From assembly GCF_014281965.1 (NCBI RefSeq), contig NZ_JACFTB010000001.1, forward strand, positions 186,001 through 250,000: DNA of 64,000 nt, written 5' to 3'. The notes beneath the pieces are model-generated. The model saw only the letters and a program-made list of their open reading frames with translations, was not told the DNA's origin and did no database searches. The translations under genes were made by a program, and so were the position numbers. This document shows positions 18,566-28,864 of this stretch, one piece after another. Positions within the stretch are counted from its first letter, which is position 1; each line of letters opens with the position of its first letter. Origin of the DNA: Rhodococcus sp. BP22. GTDB taxonomy: Bacteria; Actinomycetota; Actinomycetes; Mycobacteriales; Mycobacteriaceae.

Positions 18566-20326
18566 TCACGCCCCCTTGGTCGACGCGTCGGCCGAGACCG
18601 TACTCGATGTCGTTCGGGCAGCCGCCCGCTTGCGTTCCTGCGCGACCTCCGCCACTGCACCGAGGCCGTTGACACCTGGTTTCGACCAGAATTTCGACTT
18701 CGTGCACAGGTAGACCAGCGGCCAGGTCACCAGGAAGACGACCACTACGTCGAGGATGGTTGTCAGGCCGAGAGTGAAAGCGAATCCTCGAACCTGCCCG
18801 ACGGCAAGTGCATAGAGCACCGCAGCGGCGATGAAGCTGACCGCGTTTCCGGACAAGACAGTCTTTCGCGCACGTGCCCAGCCTCGTGGCACCGCTGATC
18901 TGAAGCTTCGTCCCTCACGAATCTCGTCCTTGATGCGTTCGAAGAACACCACGAACGAGTCCGCTGTCATGCCGATACCGATGATCAACCCGGCAATTCC
19001 TGCTAGGTCGAGGGTGAAGTTGATCCACCGCCCGAGCAGAACCAGAATTCCGTAGACCATCAGACCTGCCAGCACCAGCGACAGCGCCGTCAACAGTCCC
19101 AACGCGCGGTAGTAGACGAGGCAGTAGAGCAGGACCAACACCAGACCGATGGCGCCTGCGATCAAACCTGCCTCCAACGACGCAAGCCCAAGCGTCGCGG
19201 ACACTGTTTCGGCTTCCGAGGAGGCAAAGGACAGCGGCAGCGAACCGTACTTGAGGGTGTTCGCCAACTCCGAGGCGCTCTGCGCGGTGAACTGGCCGGT
19301 AATCGAGGTGGCGCTCCCGGCAGGTGTCGCACCCTGGATCTGCGGTGCACTGACGACCTTCGAGTCGAGTGTGAACGCGGCCTGCTTGCCGATGTTGGCG
19401 CCGGTGAACTTCGCCCAGGTGTTACTACCTTCCGAGTCGAAACTCAGACTGACTTCGTGGCGCGACTGTTGGCTGTTGAAGCCCGACGTAGCATCGTCGA
19501 TCTGCTGACCGTCGATGATGCTAGGCCCGAGTACATAGACGGAGGTGCCATCTGTGGAGCACGCAACCAGGGGCAACGCGGGATCGTCGTTGCCTTGCAG
19601 TGGATCGGGTGCGTTGCAATCGATCGTCGCGAGGGCGGCCTGCTGAACCTGAGGGTCCTCGCTCTGCCGTAGCGCCTTCGCCTCGGTGATCTGATTGGCT
19701 GCCTGATCGGCTTCGGAGACCTCCGTGGGTGTCACTGCGGCCGGAGCGTCGGGGCTGCCTTGATCGCCGGTGGCAGGAGCCGCCGGGACCGGATCGACCG
19801 CGCTGGGTTCCTGTGCGGGGAAAGGACGGCCCTGAGGTACCGACTCGCCGACCGGGGCCTGCTCGCCCGCCGCGGGCGCAGGTGTTCCCTCCGCAGGAGC
19901 TTGCTGTCCCGGCGCCGACTGCCCTGCCGCCGGCTGTCCTGCCGCCGGTTGCGCTGCGGTCAACACTGGACGAATGAAGAGCCGTGCGGTCTGACCGAGC
20001 GAACGTGCCTGTGAACTGTCGTCACCGGGAACGGTGATGACGAGATTGTCGGCGTCGATCACAACTTCGGACCCGGACACACCGAGCCCGTTCACGCGAG
20101 TCTCGATGATCTGCTGAGCCTGCTTCAGAGAGTCCTGACTCGGCTGACTGCCGTCGGGCGTCCTGGCGGTGAGCGTGACACGCGTGCCACCCTGCAGGTC
20201 GATTCCCAACTTGGGAGTTGGCGACTTGTCTCCGGTGAAAAAGACCAGCGCATACACAGCGGCCATCAATACCGCGAAGACGGCGAGATAGCGGGCTGGA
20301 TGCACCGATCCGCTGGAAGGTGCCAC
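18566..20326 (-). CDS. secD: Sec translocon accessory protein SecD
   Basis: This 586-aa partner of SecF has a first membrane helix at ~12-30 ([17 protein letters not shown]), then [13 protein letters not shown], a periplasmic P1 domain, and the C-terminal bundle with [23 protein letters not shown]. Residues about 124-200 form an Ala/Pro/Gln-rich insertion that splits the periplasmic part. Such insertions are common in actinobacterial SecD but absent in E. coli. The gene is one base from secF. Confidence 0.95.
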   Translation of the reverse strand: MAPSSGSVHPARYLAVFAVLMAAVYALVFFTGDKSPTPKLGIDLQGGTRVTLTARTPDGSQPSQDSLKQAQQIIETRVNGLGVSGSEVVIDADNLVITVPGDDSSQARSLGQTARLFIRPVLTAAQPAAGQPAAGQSAPGQQAPAEGTPAPAAGEQAPVGESVPQGRPFPAQEPSAVDPVPAAPATGDQGSPDAPAAVTPTEVSEADQAANQITEAKALRQSEDPQVQQAALATIDCNAPDPLQGNDDPALPLVACSTDGTSVYVLGPSIIDGQQIDDATSGFNSQQSRHEVSLSFDSEGSNTWAKFTGANIGKQAAFTLDSKVVSAPQIQGATPAGSATSITGQFTAQSASELANTLKYGSLPLSFASSEAETVSATLGLASLEAGLIAGAIGLVLVLLYCLVYYRALGLLTALSLVLAGLMVYGILVLLGRWINFTLDLAGIAGLIIGIGMTADSFVVFFERIKDEIREGRSFRSAVPRGWARARKTVLSGNAVSFIAAAVLYALAVGQVRGFAFTLGLTTILDVVVVFLVTWPLVYLCTKSKFWSKPGVNGLGAVAEVAQERKRAAARTTSSTVSADASTKGA

Positions 20327-20452
20327 GGTGTGTGATTCTCCTCTTGGCGTGGGACAACATGCGGTCGATCAGGGGACGCAGGCGGTCTCTGTCGGGTGAT
20401 ACGCGTCGGAACAGGTGATTCCAGACGAACGGGGCAGCATGTGCGCGGCAAG

Positions 20453-20489
20453 CGAAACCGCTGCCGGAGTTTCTCCGGCAGCGGTTTCG
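20453..20489 (-). terminator. Strong hairpin between yajC and secD
   Basis: 17-bp perfect stem (20453-20469 / 20473-20489) with a 3-nt loop, directly downstream of yajC and 127 bp before secD. It lacks a T-run on the minus strand, so it may only partly terminate, lowering secDF relative to yajC. Confidence 0.6.
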
Positions 20490-20501
20490 TTCACAGGTCG
20501 G

Positions 20502-20918
20502 TCACTCTTTTTCGAGACGACGTGCGCTCTGCTCCACGGTCTCTTCCGAAGACGACGGGGACGCGTCCTTCTCGAGTGTCGTGCTTTTCTCGAGCGACGG
20601 TGTCGAGTCGCCGGACTCGATGACGTCCACGGATCCGGCGAAGTCGGAATCGATATCGTCGACATCCGGGGCCAAGACCTCTTTCACAACGGCGCGCGAC
20701 CATGTCGTCACGATGCCATCGGCGATCTCGAGGTCCACGGTGTCGTCTTCGACCAGCACCACGCGGGCGTACAGACCTGCTGTGGTGACCACTTCGTCAC
20801 CGATCTTCAGCGAATCCTGCAGAGTCTGAGTCTGGGCGAGAGCCTTCTTTTGGCGCCGGACGTTCAGGAACATCGGCACGAGCAGAGCCACGATGAGAAG
20901 GGGGAATAGCAGTTCCAT
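20502..20918 (-). CDS. yajC: Preprotein translocase subunit YajC
   Basis: This 138-aa protein has one N-terminal membrane helix (LLFPLLIVALLVPMFLNVRRQKK), followed by the typical YajC domain (SLKIGDEVVTTAGLYARVVLVEDDTVDLEIADGIVTTWSRAVVKEVL). It then has a long acidic tail rich in Ser, Glu and Asp that is specific to actinobacteria. YajC associates with SecDF. It lies upstream of secD, across a hairpin. Confidence 0.93.
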   Translation of the reverse strand: MELLFPLLIVALLVPMFLNVRRQKKALAQTQTLQDSLKIGDEVVTTAGLYARVVLVEDDTVDLEIADGIVTTWSRAVVKEVLAPDVDDIDSDFAGSVDVIESGDSTPSLEKSTTLEKDASPSSSEETVEQSARRLEKE

Positions 20919-21122
20919 CTTTTACGTCAGTCCTCGAAGTTTCGGTTGTCTATCGGTTTCGGCTTTGGTGCCCACGGCGTGTTCACGGTGGTTTCTTACG
21001 TTCGCGTACAGCCGAAGTAGGCGACAATTCGGTCACCGCGGCTGTGCTGAAGAACCACGCAAAGAACCAGTGTGCCACTACCAGACCTGCGATCCGGTCA
21101 GCTCCCACCGATTATCAGCAGA

Positions 21123-22205
21123 TTATTCGAATAACTCCTGCTGAGCCTCGTTGGTTCGAACAGAAATTCCACCGATGGCCAGATCGGGCGGCGGTACGAG
21201 TCCGAGGTGTTGCCACGCCGCAGCAGTTGCTACTCGACCGCGGGGTGTTCGGGCAACCATCCCAGCGCGAACCAGAAAGGGCTCGCACACCTCCTCGACG
21301 GTTGCCGGTTCTTCCCCGACGGCCACCGCAAGTGTGGAAACTCCCACCGGTCCGCCGCCGAAACTACGAATCAGCGCGCTGAGCACCGCTCTGTCCAACC
21401 GGTCGAGACCGAGTTGGTCGACGTCGTAGACCACGAGTGCCGCGCGCGCTGTGGCCTTGGTGATGGTGCCGTCGCCGCGTACTTCCGCGTAGTCACGAAC
21501 TCGGCGCAGGAGACGGTTGGCGATGCGCGGAGTGCCTCGCGAGCGTCCAGCGATCTCGGTGCACGCAGCCTTGTCGATCGGAACACCGAGTATGCCGGCC
21601 GATCGCTGGAGAATCAGCTCCAATTCGGCAGGTTCGTAGAAGTCCATGTGCGCGACGAACCCGAAACGATCACGCAGCGGTCCGGTCAGCGCTCCCGATC
21701 GAGTAGTGGCCCCTACCAGGGTGAACGGTGCTACTTCGAGCGGAATCGACGTGGCTCCCGGCCCCTTGCCCACCACGACGTCGACACGAAAGTCCTCCAT
21801 GGCCAGGTAGAGCATTTCTTCTGCCGGGCGCGCAATCCGATGTATTTCGTCGATGAAGAGGACATCACCCTCGACAAGATTGCTGAGCATCGCCGCTAGA
21901 TCGCCGGCTCGCTCGAGCGCCGGTCCCGACGTGAGACGCAACGAGGTATTCAACTCTTGCGCAATGATCATGGCCATCGAGGTCTTACCCAGGCCCGGCG
22001 GACCGGACATCAAAATGTGATCGGGGGTACTGCCGCGCAGCTTGGCGCCTGTCAACACCAACTGCAGTTGCTCGCGCACGCGTGGTTGGCCGATGAAATC
22101 GGTGAGGGTCTTGGGCCTCAGGCTCGTCTCGACATCTGCGTCGTCCGCGATCAACCCGGCCGCAAGCTGCGAGTCCCCGAATTCCTCTTCCGCATCTCCG
22201 GTCAT
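21123..22205 (-). CDS. ruvB: Holliday-junction branch-migration motor RuvB
   Basis: This 360-aa AAA+ helicase has Walker [10 protein letters not shown], Walker B FIDEIHR and sensor-I VGATTRSG, with a C-terminal winged helix containing AAWQHLGL. It drives branch migration on the RuvA scaffold. It is the last gene of ruvC-ruvA-ruvB, and its start overlaps ruvA by 4 bp, so all three are read from the LexA-controlled ruvC promoter. Confidence 0.97.
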   Translation of the reverse strand: MTGDAEEEFGDSQLAAGLIADDADVETSLRPKTLTDFIGQPRVREQLQLVLTGAKLRGSTPDHILMSGPPGLGKTSMAMIIAQELNTSLRLTSGPALERAGDLAAMLSNLVEGDVLFIDEIHRIARPAEEMLYLAMEDFRVDVVVGKGPGATSIPLEVAPFTLVGATTRSGALTGPLRDRFGFVAHMDFYEPAELELILQRSAGILGVPIDKAACTEIAGRSRGTPRIANRLLRRVRDYAEVRGDGTITKATARAALVVYDVDQLGLDRLDRAVLSALIRSFGGGPVGVSTLAVAVGEEPATVEEVCEPFLVRAGMVARTPRGRVATAAAWQHLGLVPPPDLAIGGISVRTNEAQQELFE

Positions 22206-22810
22206 CTGCTCTTACCCAGATAGGCCAGCGCGGATCGTAGAGCCGCCGAGGTAGACGCATCCGGACTCTCGACCAAAACTGAATCCGTCACGTCCTCTGC
22301 CTGCTTGGCCGGAAAGCCGAGTCCGGTGAGCGCCTCGACAATCTGGTCACGAACTGAATTGACCGTTCCCGACCCGGACTGCACGATCGTGGTGTTCCCT
22401 GCTGCCACGATCGCATCGACCTTGTCACGCAATTCCACGATCATGCGCTCGGCGCCTCGTTTGCCGATTCCCGGAACTCTGGTCAGCGCGGCCACGTTGC
22501 TGTCTGCCAGTGCGGTCCGCAGCGCCTGAGGATCGAGTACCGCCAATGTCGCCATGGCAATGCGGGGGCCTACACCGGAGACCGACAGCAGTAGCGAGAA
22601 CAGCTCGCGCGATTCACTGTCCGAAAAGCCGTAGAGGGTCATCGAGTCCTCGCGGACAATCATCGTCGTCAGCAATCTCGACGCCGATCCTCGGCTCAAC
22701 GTGCCGAGTGTGTCGGGTGTCGCATTGATTCGGTATCCGACCCCCGATGCCTCGATGACCACATGATCGAGGGCGATATCGAGGACCTCGCCGCTGATCG
22801 AGGAGATCAT
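22202..22810 (-). CDS. ruvA: Holliday-junction DNA-binding protein RuvA
   Basis: This 202-aa protein begins [28 protein letters not shown], the OB-fold domain. Two helix-hairpin-helix motifs follow ([16 protein letters not shown] and [19 protein letters not shown]). A C-terminal domain ([12 protein letters not shown]) contacts RuvB. Both ends overlap the neighbours by 4 bp. Confidence 0.97.
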   Translation of the reverse strand: MISSISGEVLDIALDHVVIEASGVGYRINATPDTLGTLSRGSASRLLTTMIVREDSMTLYGFSDSESRELFSLLLSVSGVGPRIAMATLAVLDPQALRTALADSNVAALTRVPGIGKRGAERMIVELRDKVDAIVAAGNTTIVQSGSGTVNSVRDQIVEALTGLGFPAKQAEDVTDSVLVESPDASTSAALRSALAYLGKSR

Positions 22811-23469
22811 TGTGTCCCCACCTCTCGTGCGGCACGAGCCTGTCCTGCGGCACGAACCGGAGCGGCGGCGGCAAGTCTGGCGCGTTCGACCTTCCGCGCT
22901 GCCTGTGCCCGCGATTTACGTTCCTCGGCTAGCCGAAGCTCGAACTTTCGTTTCTGCTGTGCGGCCATGGCTTCGGCCTGCGCCATTCTGGCAATCATCG
23001 GCGCCCGCCAACAATGGCAAATGCCCAGTGCCAGCGCATCCGCGGCATCGGCAGGCGTAGGGGCGGTCTGCATACCCAGAATTCTCATGACCATCGCGGT
23101 GACCTGCGCTTTGTCGGCGCTACCGTTGCCGGTAACAGCGGCCTTGACCTCGCTCGGAGTGTGAAAACACACGTCGATACCCCGACGAGCAGCCGCAAGC
23201 GCGATGACTCCCCCAGCCTGGGCGGTACCCATGGCCGTCCGCACGTTGTGCTGCGAAAAAACGCGTTCGATCGCGACCACCGTCGGCTTGTGCGTATCGA
23301 GCCAGTACTCCGCTGCCTCGGAGATCCGAAGTAGACGCTGTGCCAGATCCATATCGGGTGGCGTTCGCACCACGTCTACATCGAGTGCCACGACACTGCG
23401 ACCGGCCCCGCCTTCGATCAAGCTCAGACCGCACCTGGTCAAACCTGGATCGACGCCCATCACTCGCAC
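22807..23469 (-). CDS. ruvC: Crossover-junction endodeoxyribonuclease RuvC
   Basis: This 220-aa Holliday-junction resolvase starts [15 protein letters not shown], with the first catalytic Asp in GVDPG. Further acidic residues are in VAIERVF and in DAADALALG, with a downstream His. It is longer than the E. coli protein because of a basic Ala/Arg-rich C-terminal tail, common in high-GC actinobacteria. It heads ruvCAB and has a LexA box 17 bp upstream. Confidence 0.96.
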   Translation of the reverse strand: MRVMGVDPGLTRCGLSLIEGGAGRSVVALDVDVVRTPPDMDLAQRLLRISEAAEYWLDTHKPTVVAIERVFSQHNVRTAMGTAQAGGVIALAAARRGIDVCFHTPSEVKAAVTGNGSADKAQVTAMVMRILGMQTAPTPADAADALALGICHCWRAPMIARMAQAEAMAAQQKRKFELRLAEERKSRAQAARKVERARLAAAAPVRAAGQARAAREVGTQ

Positions 23470-23486
23470 ACTGACACCTTCCGCTT

Positions 23487-23502
23487 ACGAACTGTTGTTC
23501 GA
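23487..23502 (-). promoter_or_regulatory. LexA (SOS) box of the ruvCAB operon
   Basis: ACGAAC-TGTT-GTTCGA matches TCGAAC-N4-GTTCGA at all but the first base and lies just upstream of the ruvC start. This fits damage-inducible expression of the RuvABC resolvasome. Confidence 0.75.
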
Positions 23503-23578
23503 TAGCGTATCGGAGCGGTGCGACCTATCGGGTGCGCGACACCCGTAAGCGGGATCAGTCTTCCCGCCCCGAACGGTT

Positions 23579-24334
23579 TCACTCCTCGTCGAGTGCTGCC
23601 ATCACTTCATCGGACAGTTCGACGTTCGAGTACACGTTCTGCACGTCGTCGCTCTCTTCCAGTGCGTCGATGAGCTTGAACACCTTGCGGGCGCCGTCTA
23701 CGTCCACAGGAACGGACACCGACGCCTGGAAGGTGGCCTCCGCCGAGTCGTACTCGATGCCTGCTTCCTGCAGTGCAGTGCGTACCGCAACGAGGTCGGT
23801 TGGTTCACTGACAATTTCGAAGGTATCTCCGTTGTCGGTGATCTCCTCTGCACCTGCATCGAGGACGGCCATCAGCACGTCGTCCTCGCTTTGCCCGTCC
23901 TTCTCCAACGTGACAAGTCCCTTGCGAGCGAACAGGTACGACACCGAGCCCGGATCGGCCATGTTGCCGCCGTTGCGCGTCATGGCGACGCGGACTTCTC
24001 CGGCGGCCCGATTGCGATTGTCGGTCAGGCACTCGATGAGCATCGCCACTCCGCTGGGGCCGTATCCCTCGTACATGATCGTCTGCCAGTCGGCGCCACC
24101 GGCTTCTTCACCTGCGCCGCGCTTGCGAGCACGCTCGATGTTGTCGTTGGGAACCGACGTGCGCTTCGCCTTTTGAATGGCGTCGAACAGGGTGGGGTTA
24201 CCCACCGGATCTCCACCACCGGTGCGGGCCGCCACCTCGATATTCTTGACGAGTTTGGCGAAGGACTTGCCTCGACGGGCGTCGATTACCGCCTTCTTGT
24301 GCTTGGTGGTGGCCCATTTGGAGTGGCCGCTCAT
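23579..24334 (-). CDS. YebC/PmpR-family protein
   Basis: This 251-aa protein begins with the family signature [23 protein letters not shown] and contains [19 protein letters not shown] at the C-terminus. YebC proteins were long annotated as transcription regulators. More recent work describes relatives that relieve ribosome stalling at proline stretches, which would fit a cell with several PPG-repeat proteins, although that link is inference. Position upstream of ruvC is conserved across actinobacteria. Confidence 0.93.
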   Translation of the reverse strand: MSGHSKWATTKHKKAVIDARRGKSFAKLVKNIEVAARTGGGDPVGNPTLFDAIQKAKRTSVPNDNIERARKRGAGEEAGGADWQTIMYEGYGPSGVAMLIECLTDNRNRAAGEVRVAMTRNGGNMADPGSVSYLFARKGLVTLEKDGQSEDDVLMAVLDAGAEEITDNGDTFEIVSEPTDLVAVRTALQEAGIEYDSAEATFQASVSVPVDVDGARKVFKLIDALEESDDVQNVYSNVELSDEVMAALDEE

Positions 24335-24483
24335 GCGATAGAGCCCCTTTCCTGCTTCAGCTAAGTGTTGTGTACTTTACGCATGTGCTCGGGTGCCCGG
24401 ATCCACTATCTCGGTTCCGTCCTGCGGTAACTGCCGTGCAGGATTACTGAGCCCGCACCTAATACCAGGCCCTGCACGCCCTA

Positions 24484-25086
24484 CTAGGTGTTGCGTACCA
24501 AGTCTACGAACAGTTCGTGGACTCGGCGGTCACCGGTGACTTCCGGATGGAAGCTCGTCGCCATCACGGCGCCCTGCCGGACTGCAACGATCCGCCCAGC
24601 GGCCGGGCCATCCGGAACTTCGGCCAGCACCTCGACGCCGTTCCCGACCCTTTCCACCCACGGCGCACGAATGAACACCGCGCGCACTTTCTCACCTTGG
24701 ATGCCCGCGAATGTCAGGTCCGTTTCGAACGAGTCGACCTGCCTGCCGAACGCATTACGCCTCACAGTGATGTCCAGCGCATCGAGATGCTGGGCGTCGG
24801 GACGAGTATCGAGAATCTCCGATGCAAGCAAGATCATCCCCGCACAGGACCCGTAGGCGGGTAACCCGTCCTTCAGCTTCGCTTTGAGAGGTTCGAGCAA
24901 GTCGAAGACGGACAGCAGAGTGCTCATCGTCGTCGATTCCCCACCGGGAATCACCAATCCATCTACCTCGTCCAGTTCGGCAGGCCTGCGAACCGTCGTT
25001 GCGGTGGCGCCACAAGAATCCAGGGCGGCGAGGTGCTCGCGGACGTCCCCCTGCAGCGCAAGGACACCGATCTTCGGACCACTCAC
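24484..25086 (-). CDS. pdxT: Pyridoxal 5'-phosphate synthase glutaminase subunit PdxT
   Basis: PdxT hydrolyses glutamine and passes ammonia to PdxS. The start is GTG at 25086, overlapping the thioesterase stop as GTGA, and gives 200 aa. Conserved features are [25 protein letters not shown], the nucleophile elbow in YGSCAGMI, and the His-Glu pair in SFHPE. It is separated from pdxS by tesB and the uridine-kinase-like gene, the same split as in mycobacteria. Confidence 0.95.
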   Translation of the reverse strand: MSGPKIGVLALQGDVREHLAALDSCGATATTVRRPAELDEVDGLVIPGGESTTMSTLLSVFDLLEPLKAKLKDGLPAYGSCAGMILLASEILDTRPDAQHLDALDITVRRNAFGRQVDSFETDLTFAGIQGEKVRAVFIRAPWVERVGNGVEVLAEVPDGPAAGRIVAVRQGAVMATSFHPEVTGDRRVHELFVDLVRNT

Positions 25087-25934
25087 TGGGGCCTGGCCAG
25101 ATCTTTGTTCACCCGGTCGGGGTTGCGATCGAAACGCATGAGCCCCTCCTGAACCACGGCAGCGACCATCCGTCCCTGCCGGTCGAAGATTCGTCCCTGC
25201 GTCAGCGCCCGACCGAAATCCGCGGAGGGCGAAGTCTGGTCGTACAGCAACCACTCGTCCGCCCGGAACGGCCGCAGGAACCACAGGGCGTGGTCGAGCG
25301 ACGCGGTCTGTGTCGACACGTCGGGATGCGGCACCAGTGCCGACCCGAGGAGCGTCATATCGCTCATGTAGGCGAGAGTGCAGACGTGGAACACCTGATT
25401 GTCCGGCAGCTTGTCCCGGTACCGAAACCACACGCGCTGTTGGGCGGCAAAATCCGGGTGCTTCTCGGTCTGCTCATCTGGGACCAGCCTGACGTCCCAT
25501 TCTTTCCATTCGCGAAAGAACGGACTTCCCCCGTCCGGGAGATCACGCGAGTCGGCCAGAGACTCGGGGTCCACGACCTTGGGCATCGTGTCTTGATGTG
25601 AAATACCCTCGTCTTCGACGTGAAAGGACGCGGACATTGTGAAGATCGGCTTACCAGCCTGAATACCGGTGACCCGACGCGTACTGAACGACCTCCCGTC
25701 ACGGAGGCGATCCACCAGATAGATCGTCGGCTCGGTCGGGTTGCCCGGCCGAATGAAGTATCCGTGTAAAGAATGGACGCGATACTGCTCGCCTACCGTT
25801 CGGACGGCAGAAACCAGCGCCTGTCCGGCGACCTGTCCCCCGAATGTCCGCTGCAGCAGACTGGGAAATGTTCGACCGCGAAAGATGTCGTCCTCGATGC
25901 GCTCGAGCTCGAGAATGTCTTCGATACTCGCCAT
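25083..25934 (-). CDS. tesB: Acyl-CoA thioesterase II (TesB family)
   Basis: A double-hotdog thioesterase of 283 aa from the ATG at 25934, which follows AAAGGTGG. Conserved segments include [27 protein letters not shown] and [11 protein letters not shown], and in the second hotdog [21 protein letters not shown] with the catalytic Asp. It would hydrolyse medium- to long-chain acyl-CoAs. It is translationally coupled to pdxT although the pathways are unrelated, an arrangement shared with M. tuberculosis Rv2605c/Rv2604c. Confidence 0.92.
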   Translation of the reverse strand: MASIEDILELERIEDDIFRGRTFPSLLQRTFGGQVAGQALVSAVRTVGEQYRVHSLHGYFIRPGNPTEPTIYLVDRLRDGRSFSTRRVTGIQAGKPIFTMSASFHVEDEGISHQDTMPKVVDPESLADSRDLPDGGSPFFREWKEWDVRLVPDEQTEKHPDFAAQQRVWFRYRDKLPDNQVFHVCTLAYMSDMTLLGSALVPHPDVSTQTASLDHALWFLRPFRADEWLLYDQTSPSADFGRALTQGRIFDRQGRMVAAVVQEGLMRFDRNPDRVNKDLARPQ

Positions 25935-26031
25935 GATCCACCTTTCTGTACCAGCTGCCTGAAGGCTAACAAGGAGACGAACGCGATCTGCGGCCACCGC
26001 AACCTGAGCCCGTGCAGGGCAGGATGTCCCT

Positions 26032-26667
26032 ATGCCGCAACTCGAACCGATCTCGCCGGCTCGACTCGTCGAGACGTTCAGCGCATTGCTTCCGTCGGAC
26101 CGTCGCTGCGTGGCGGTCGTCGACGGGCCGGACGGCGCTGATCCCGTCGACTTCGCCTATCGGACAAGCGCATTCGTTTCCAGTACCGGTCGCCCGTGTG
26201 ACGTGGTGGACCTTCACGACTTCGTTCGTCCTGCCTCGCTTCGATTCGAGTACTCCAGAACAGACGAAATAACCTATCGCACAAGCTGGTTCGACTTCGA
26301 CGCGATCGAACGCGAGGTGATCGCCCCATTACGTCCCGGCGGTCGAGGGCAGTTCCTGCCCCGCTTGTGGGACGAAAAGAGCGATCGCTCCGCGCGCGCT
26401 TCGCTGCGCGAGGCAGCACAGACGCACGTGGTGATCCTTGCCGGACCGATGCTGTTGGGCCGAGGCCTCGACGTCGACGCGACGATCCGACTCGACCTCT
26501 CGGCAGGCGCATTGCGTCGTCGGACACGGCCCGAGGATCAGTGGACGATAGAGCCGCTACTCACCTACTACCGTGAGATGGACCTACGCCAGGGCACTGC
26601 GTCCACGGGACCGGCGCTCTGGGTTCGCTGGGACCATCCCGATCGGCCTGCGGTCCGGCTTCGGTGA
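26032..26667 (+). CDS. Uridine-kinase-like protein lacking a canonical P-loop
   Basis: This 211-aa protein resembles actinobacterial proteins annotated as uridine kinase. The expected P-loop position reads VAVVDGPDGADPVDFA, so the GKT/S of a Walker A motif is missing. Later segments follow the kinase pattern: VVDLHDFVRPASLRFEYSR, FDFDAIEREVIAPLRPGG, LPRLWDEKSDRSAR, VVILAGPMLLGRGLDVDATIRLDLSAGALRRRT. Phosphoryl transfer is therefore doubtful, and it may bind a nucleotide or act non-catalytically. It is the only plus-strand gene in this stretch, divergent from tesB and convergent with pdxS. Confidence 0.65.
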   Translation: MPQLEPISPARLVETFSALLPSDRRCVAVVDGPDGADPVDFAYRTSAFVSSTGRPCDVVDLHDFVRPASLRFEYSRTDEITYRTSWFDFDAIEREVIAPLRPGGRGQFLPRLWDEKSDRSARASLREAAQTHVVILAGPMLLGRGLDVDATIRLDLSAGALRRRTRPEDQWTIEPLLTYYREMDLRQGTASTGPALWVRWDHPDRPAVRLR

Positions 26668-26698
26668 CGAACCCGGTGGATCCGTCACCGAGGAAAGT

Positions 26699-27634
26699 TC
26701 ACCAGCCGCGCTCGGACAACCTGTGCCCAACCGGGAGATCGTCCACGTTGATTCCGACCATTGCTTCGCCGAGACCGCGCGATACCTTGGCCAGCACATC
26801 GGGGTCGTCGAAGAAGGTGGTCGCCTTCACGATCGCCTCTGCGCGCTGTTGGGGGTTGCCCGACTTGAAGATTCCCGAACCGACGAACACGCCCTCTGCA
26901 CCGAGTTGCATCATCATCGCCGCGTCGGCGGGGGTTGCAATTCCGCCTGCGGTGAAGAGCGTGACCGGAAGTTTCCCTGCGCGTGCAACTTCCACGACGA
27001 GATCGTAAGGCGCCTGCAATTCCTTTGCTGCAACGTACAACTCGTCCTCGGGGAGCGAGGTGAGTCGGCGAATTTCGTCGCGGATCTTACGCATGTGCGT
27101 TGTTGCGTTCGATACGTCTCCGGTGCCTGCCTCGCCCTTGGAGCGAATCATTGCGGCGCCCTCGGTGATGCGACGCAGGGCCTCGCCCAGGTTGGTCGCG
27201 CCACACACGAACGGGGCGGTGAAATTCCACTTGTCGATGTGGTTCGCGTAGTCGGCGGGGGTCAGGACCTCGGACTCGTCGATGTAGTCGACGCCGAGAC
27301 TTTGCAGGATCTGAGCCTCTACGAAGTGGCCGATCCGTGCCTTCGCCATCACCGGAATGCTCACGGTGGCCATGATGCTGTCGATCATGTCCGGGTCGCT
27401 CATTCGGGACACGCCGCCCTGCGCACGAATGTCCGCCGGGACACGCTCGAGCGCCATCACTGCGACCGCGCCTGCGTCTTCGGCGATCTTGGCCTGCTCA
27501 GCAGTGACGACGTCCATGATCACGCCGCCCTTGAGCATTTCGGCCATGCCGCGCTTGACGCGGGAGGTTCCGATTCCGGGCTTGGAAACCTTTTCCTCGG
27601 AGCCGCTGGTGTCGGTCTCGGTGGGGGTACTCAC
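26699..27634 (-). CDS. pdxS: Pyridoxal 5'-phosphate synthase lyase subunit PdxS
   Basis: This 311-aa (beta/alpha)8 synthase makes PLP from ribose-5-phosphate, glyceraldehyde-3-phosphate and ammonia. Conserved parts are [56 protein letters not shown] and [15 protein letters not shown], with the phosphate-binding [30 protein letters not shown] near the end. An N-terminal extension of ~20 residues is Ser/Thr-rich. It works with the pdxT product encoded 1.6 kb away. Confidence 0.97.
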   Translation of the reverse strand: MSTPTETDTSGSEEKVSKPGIGTSRVKRGMAEMLKGGVIMDVVTAEQAKIAEDAGAVAVMALERVPADIRAQGGVSRMSDPDMIDSIMATVSIPVMAKARIGHFVEAQILQSLGVDYIDESEVLTPADYANHIDKWNFTAPFVCGATNLGEALRRITEGAAMIRSKGEAGTGDVSNATTHMRKIRDEIRRLTSLPEDELYVAAKELQAPYDLVVEVARAGKLPVTLFTAGGIATPADAAMMMQLGAEGVFVGSGIFKSGNPQQRAEAIVKATTFFDDPDVLAKVSRGLGEAMVGINVDDLPVGHRLSERGW

Positions 27635-27838
27635 GGCAAACTCCTGTGTTTGATCGAATGCGTTCTCGATGTCGAATCATCCTTCAACGGCAGCGGGCGC
27701 ACGTGCCTGCGGATCCGAAAGGACGTATTTGTTCGAGGTCGATTCTAGGCTGGCCTTCGATCACCACCTATAACCAATCAGCGATTGCTGGACTGGTAGC
27801 CCTCGATCACCGAGCAGCCGATCTGCCGCCGAAGGATG

Positions 27839-28864
27839 TCAGCGAATGGCTCGGACGTCCGGCTCCACTCGACGGGCAAGCACGATGTTGACTTCATCGA
27901 GCAGCTCGGCAAGTTCGAGGGGATAGACGGTTTCGCCCGTCGCACCCAAGGCTCGGATATCGTCCTCATCACACCAACGATGGCCGGTGACGGTTCGTCG
28001 TTCTAAATCGGTGAAGCCACCGTGCTGAGGTTGGAACTCCTGAGTGCGGTACGCAAAGAACAGCTCTTCCGATCGAATCAGGGTTCCATTGAAAGGGAAC
28101 GTGGCCACCCGCCGCCACATCGGACCCTTGAGATCAGCTGCCTCGACTTCCAGACCGGTTTCCTCGTAGACCTCACGCACGGCCGCTTCACGCAGACTCT
28201 CACCGGATTCGACCGCGCCGCCGATCGTGAACCAGAAGAAGACTTCCGGAACGATCGGGTCATGTCCACGCAACAACAGAACCCGGCCGCGTTCGTCGAC
28301 GAGCACAACTCTCGCCGAGGTCCGCTGCACAGCTCGTTCCTTGTGGCCGAAGGTCTCCGACGCCGATCTTTCGGCAATTTCGAAGTACGTCGGCAAGGGC
28401 GCGGTACCGCCCAGATGCAAGATCCGCACGGGTGTGGTCGTTCGCAGCGCCAACGTATCCCGCACCGCGTCGTTATGGAAACGCCTCGCGATCAATACGC
28501 GCGCTTCGGAATCTGCCAGTTCGGCAACCAGCTGCGGCGGAAGATCTGCCGGATCGAGAGCTGCGAGTGCCCCGGACACGGCATTCTCGGCGTCCTCACG
28601 TCGCGATCTCTCCGCCCTTTCGGCGGTGTCGGCCAAAGCAGCGAGACGTTTGCTGTCTTCGAGCTGATCACGAGTCGCTGCCGATACTGCACGGGCCACC
28701 ACGGCACGTCTGGCCAACGCCGAATCGAGTGATTGCCATGCGAGGTCCGACCGGACATGAAGGCGATCCAAACGATTGGCCGTGGCATAGGCCCACAGGC
28801 CGATGACCAGTATCGCCACGGAAACCAAGCCCAGTACGAGAATCGTCAATGCAGACAACGTCAT
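27839..28864 (-). CDS. Membrane-anchored Nudix hydrolase (Rv2609c-like)
   Basis: This 341-aa protein has an N-terminal membrane helix (LTILVLGLVSVAILVIGLWAYA), a long Ala/Arg/Glu-rich, probably coiled-coil region to ~150, and a C-terminal Nudix domain with the full box GGAVESGESLREAAVREVYEETG. It could hydrolyse a nucleotide-sugar or a (d)NTP at the membrane. The ATG overlaps the pimA stop as TGATG, placing it at the end of the phospholipid/PIM operon. Substrate unknown. Confidence 0.85.
   Translation of the reverse strand: MTLSALTILVLGLVSVAILVIGLWAYATANRLDRLHVRSDLAWQSLDSALARRAVVARAVSAATRDQLEDSKRLAALADTAERAERSRREDAENAVSGALAALDPADLPPQLVAELADSEARVLIARRFHNDAVRDTLALRTTTPVRILHLGGTAPLPTYFEIAERSASETFGHKERAVQRTSARVVLVDERGRVLLLRGHDPIVPEVFFWFTIGGAVESGESLREAAVREVYEETGLEVEAADLKGPMWRRVATFPFNGTLIRSEELFFAYRTQEFQPQHGGFTDLERRTVTGHRWCDEDDIRALGATGETVYPLELAELLDEVNIVLARRVEPDVRAIR

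Noticed and set aside
26573-27748. 391-aa open frame on the plus strand
   Set aside because: Antisense to pdxS, which is certain.
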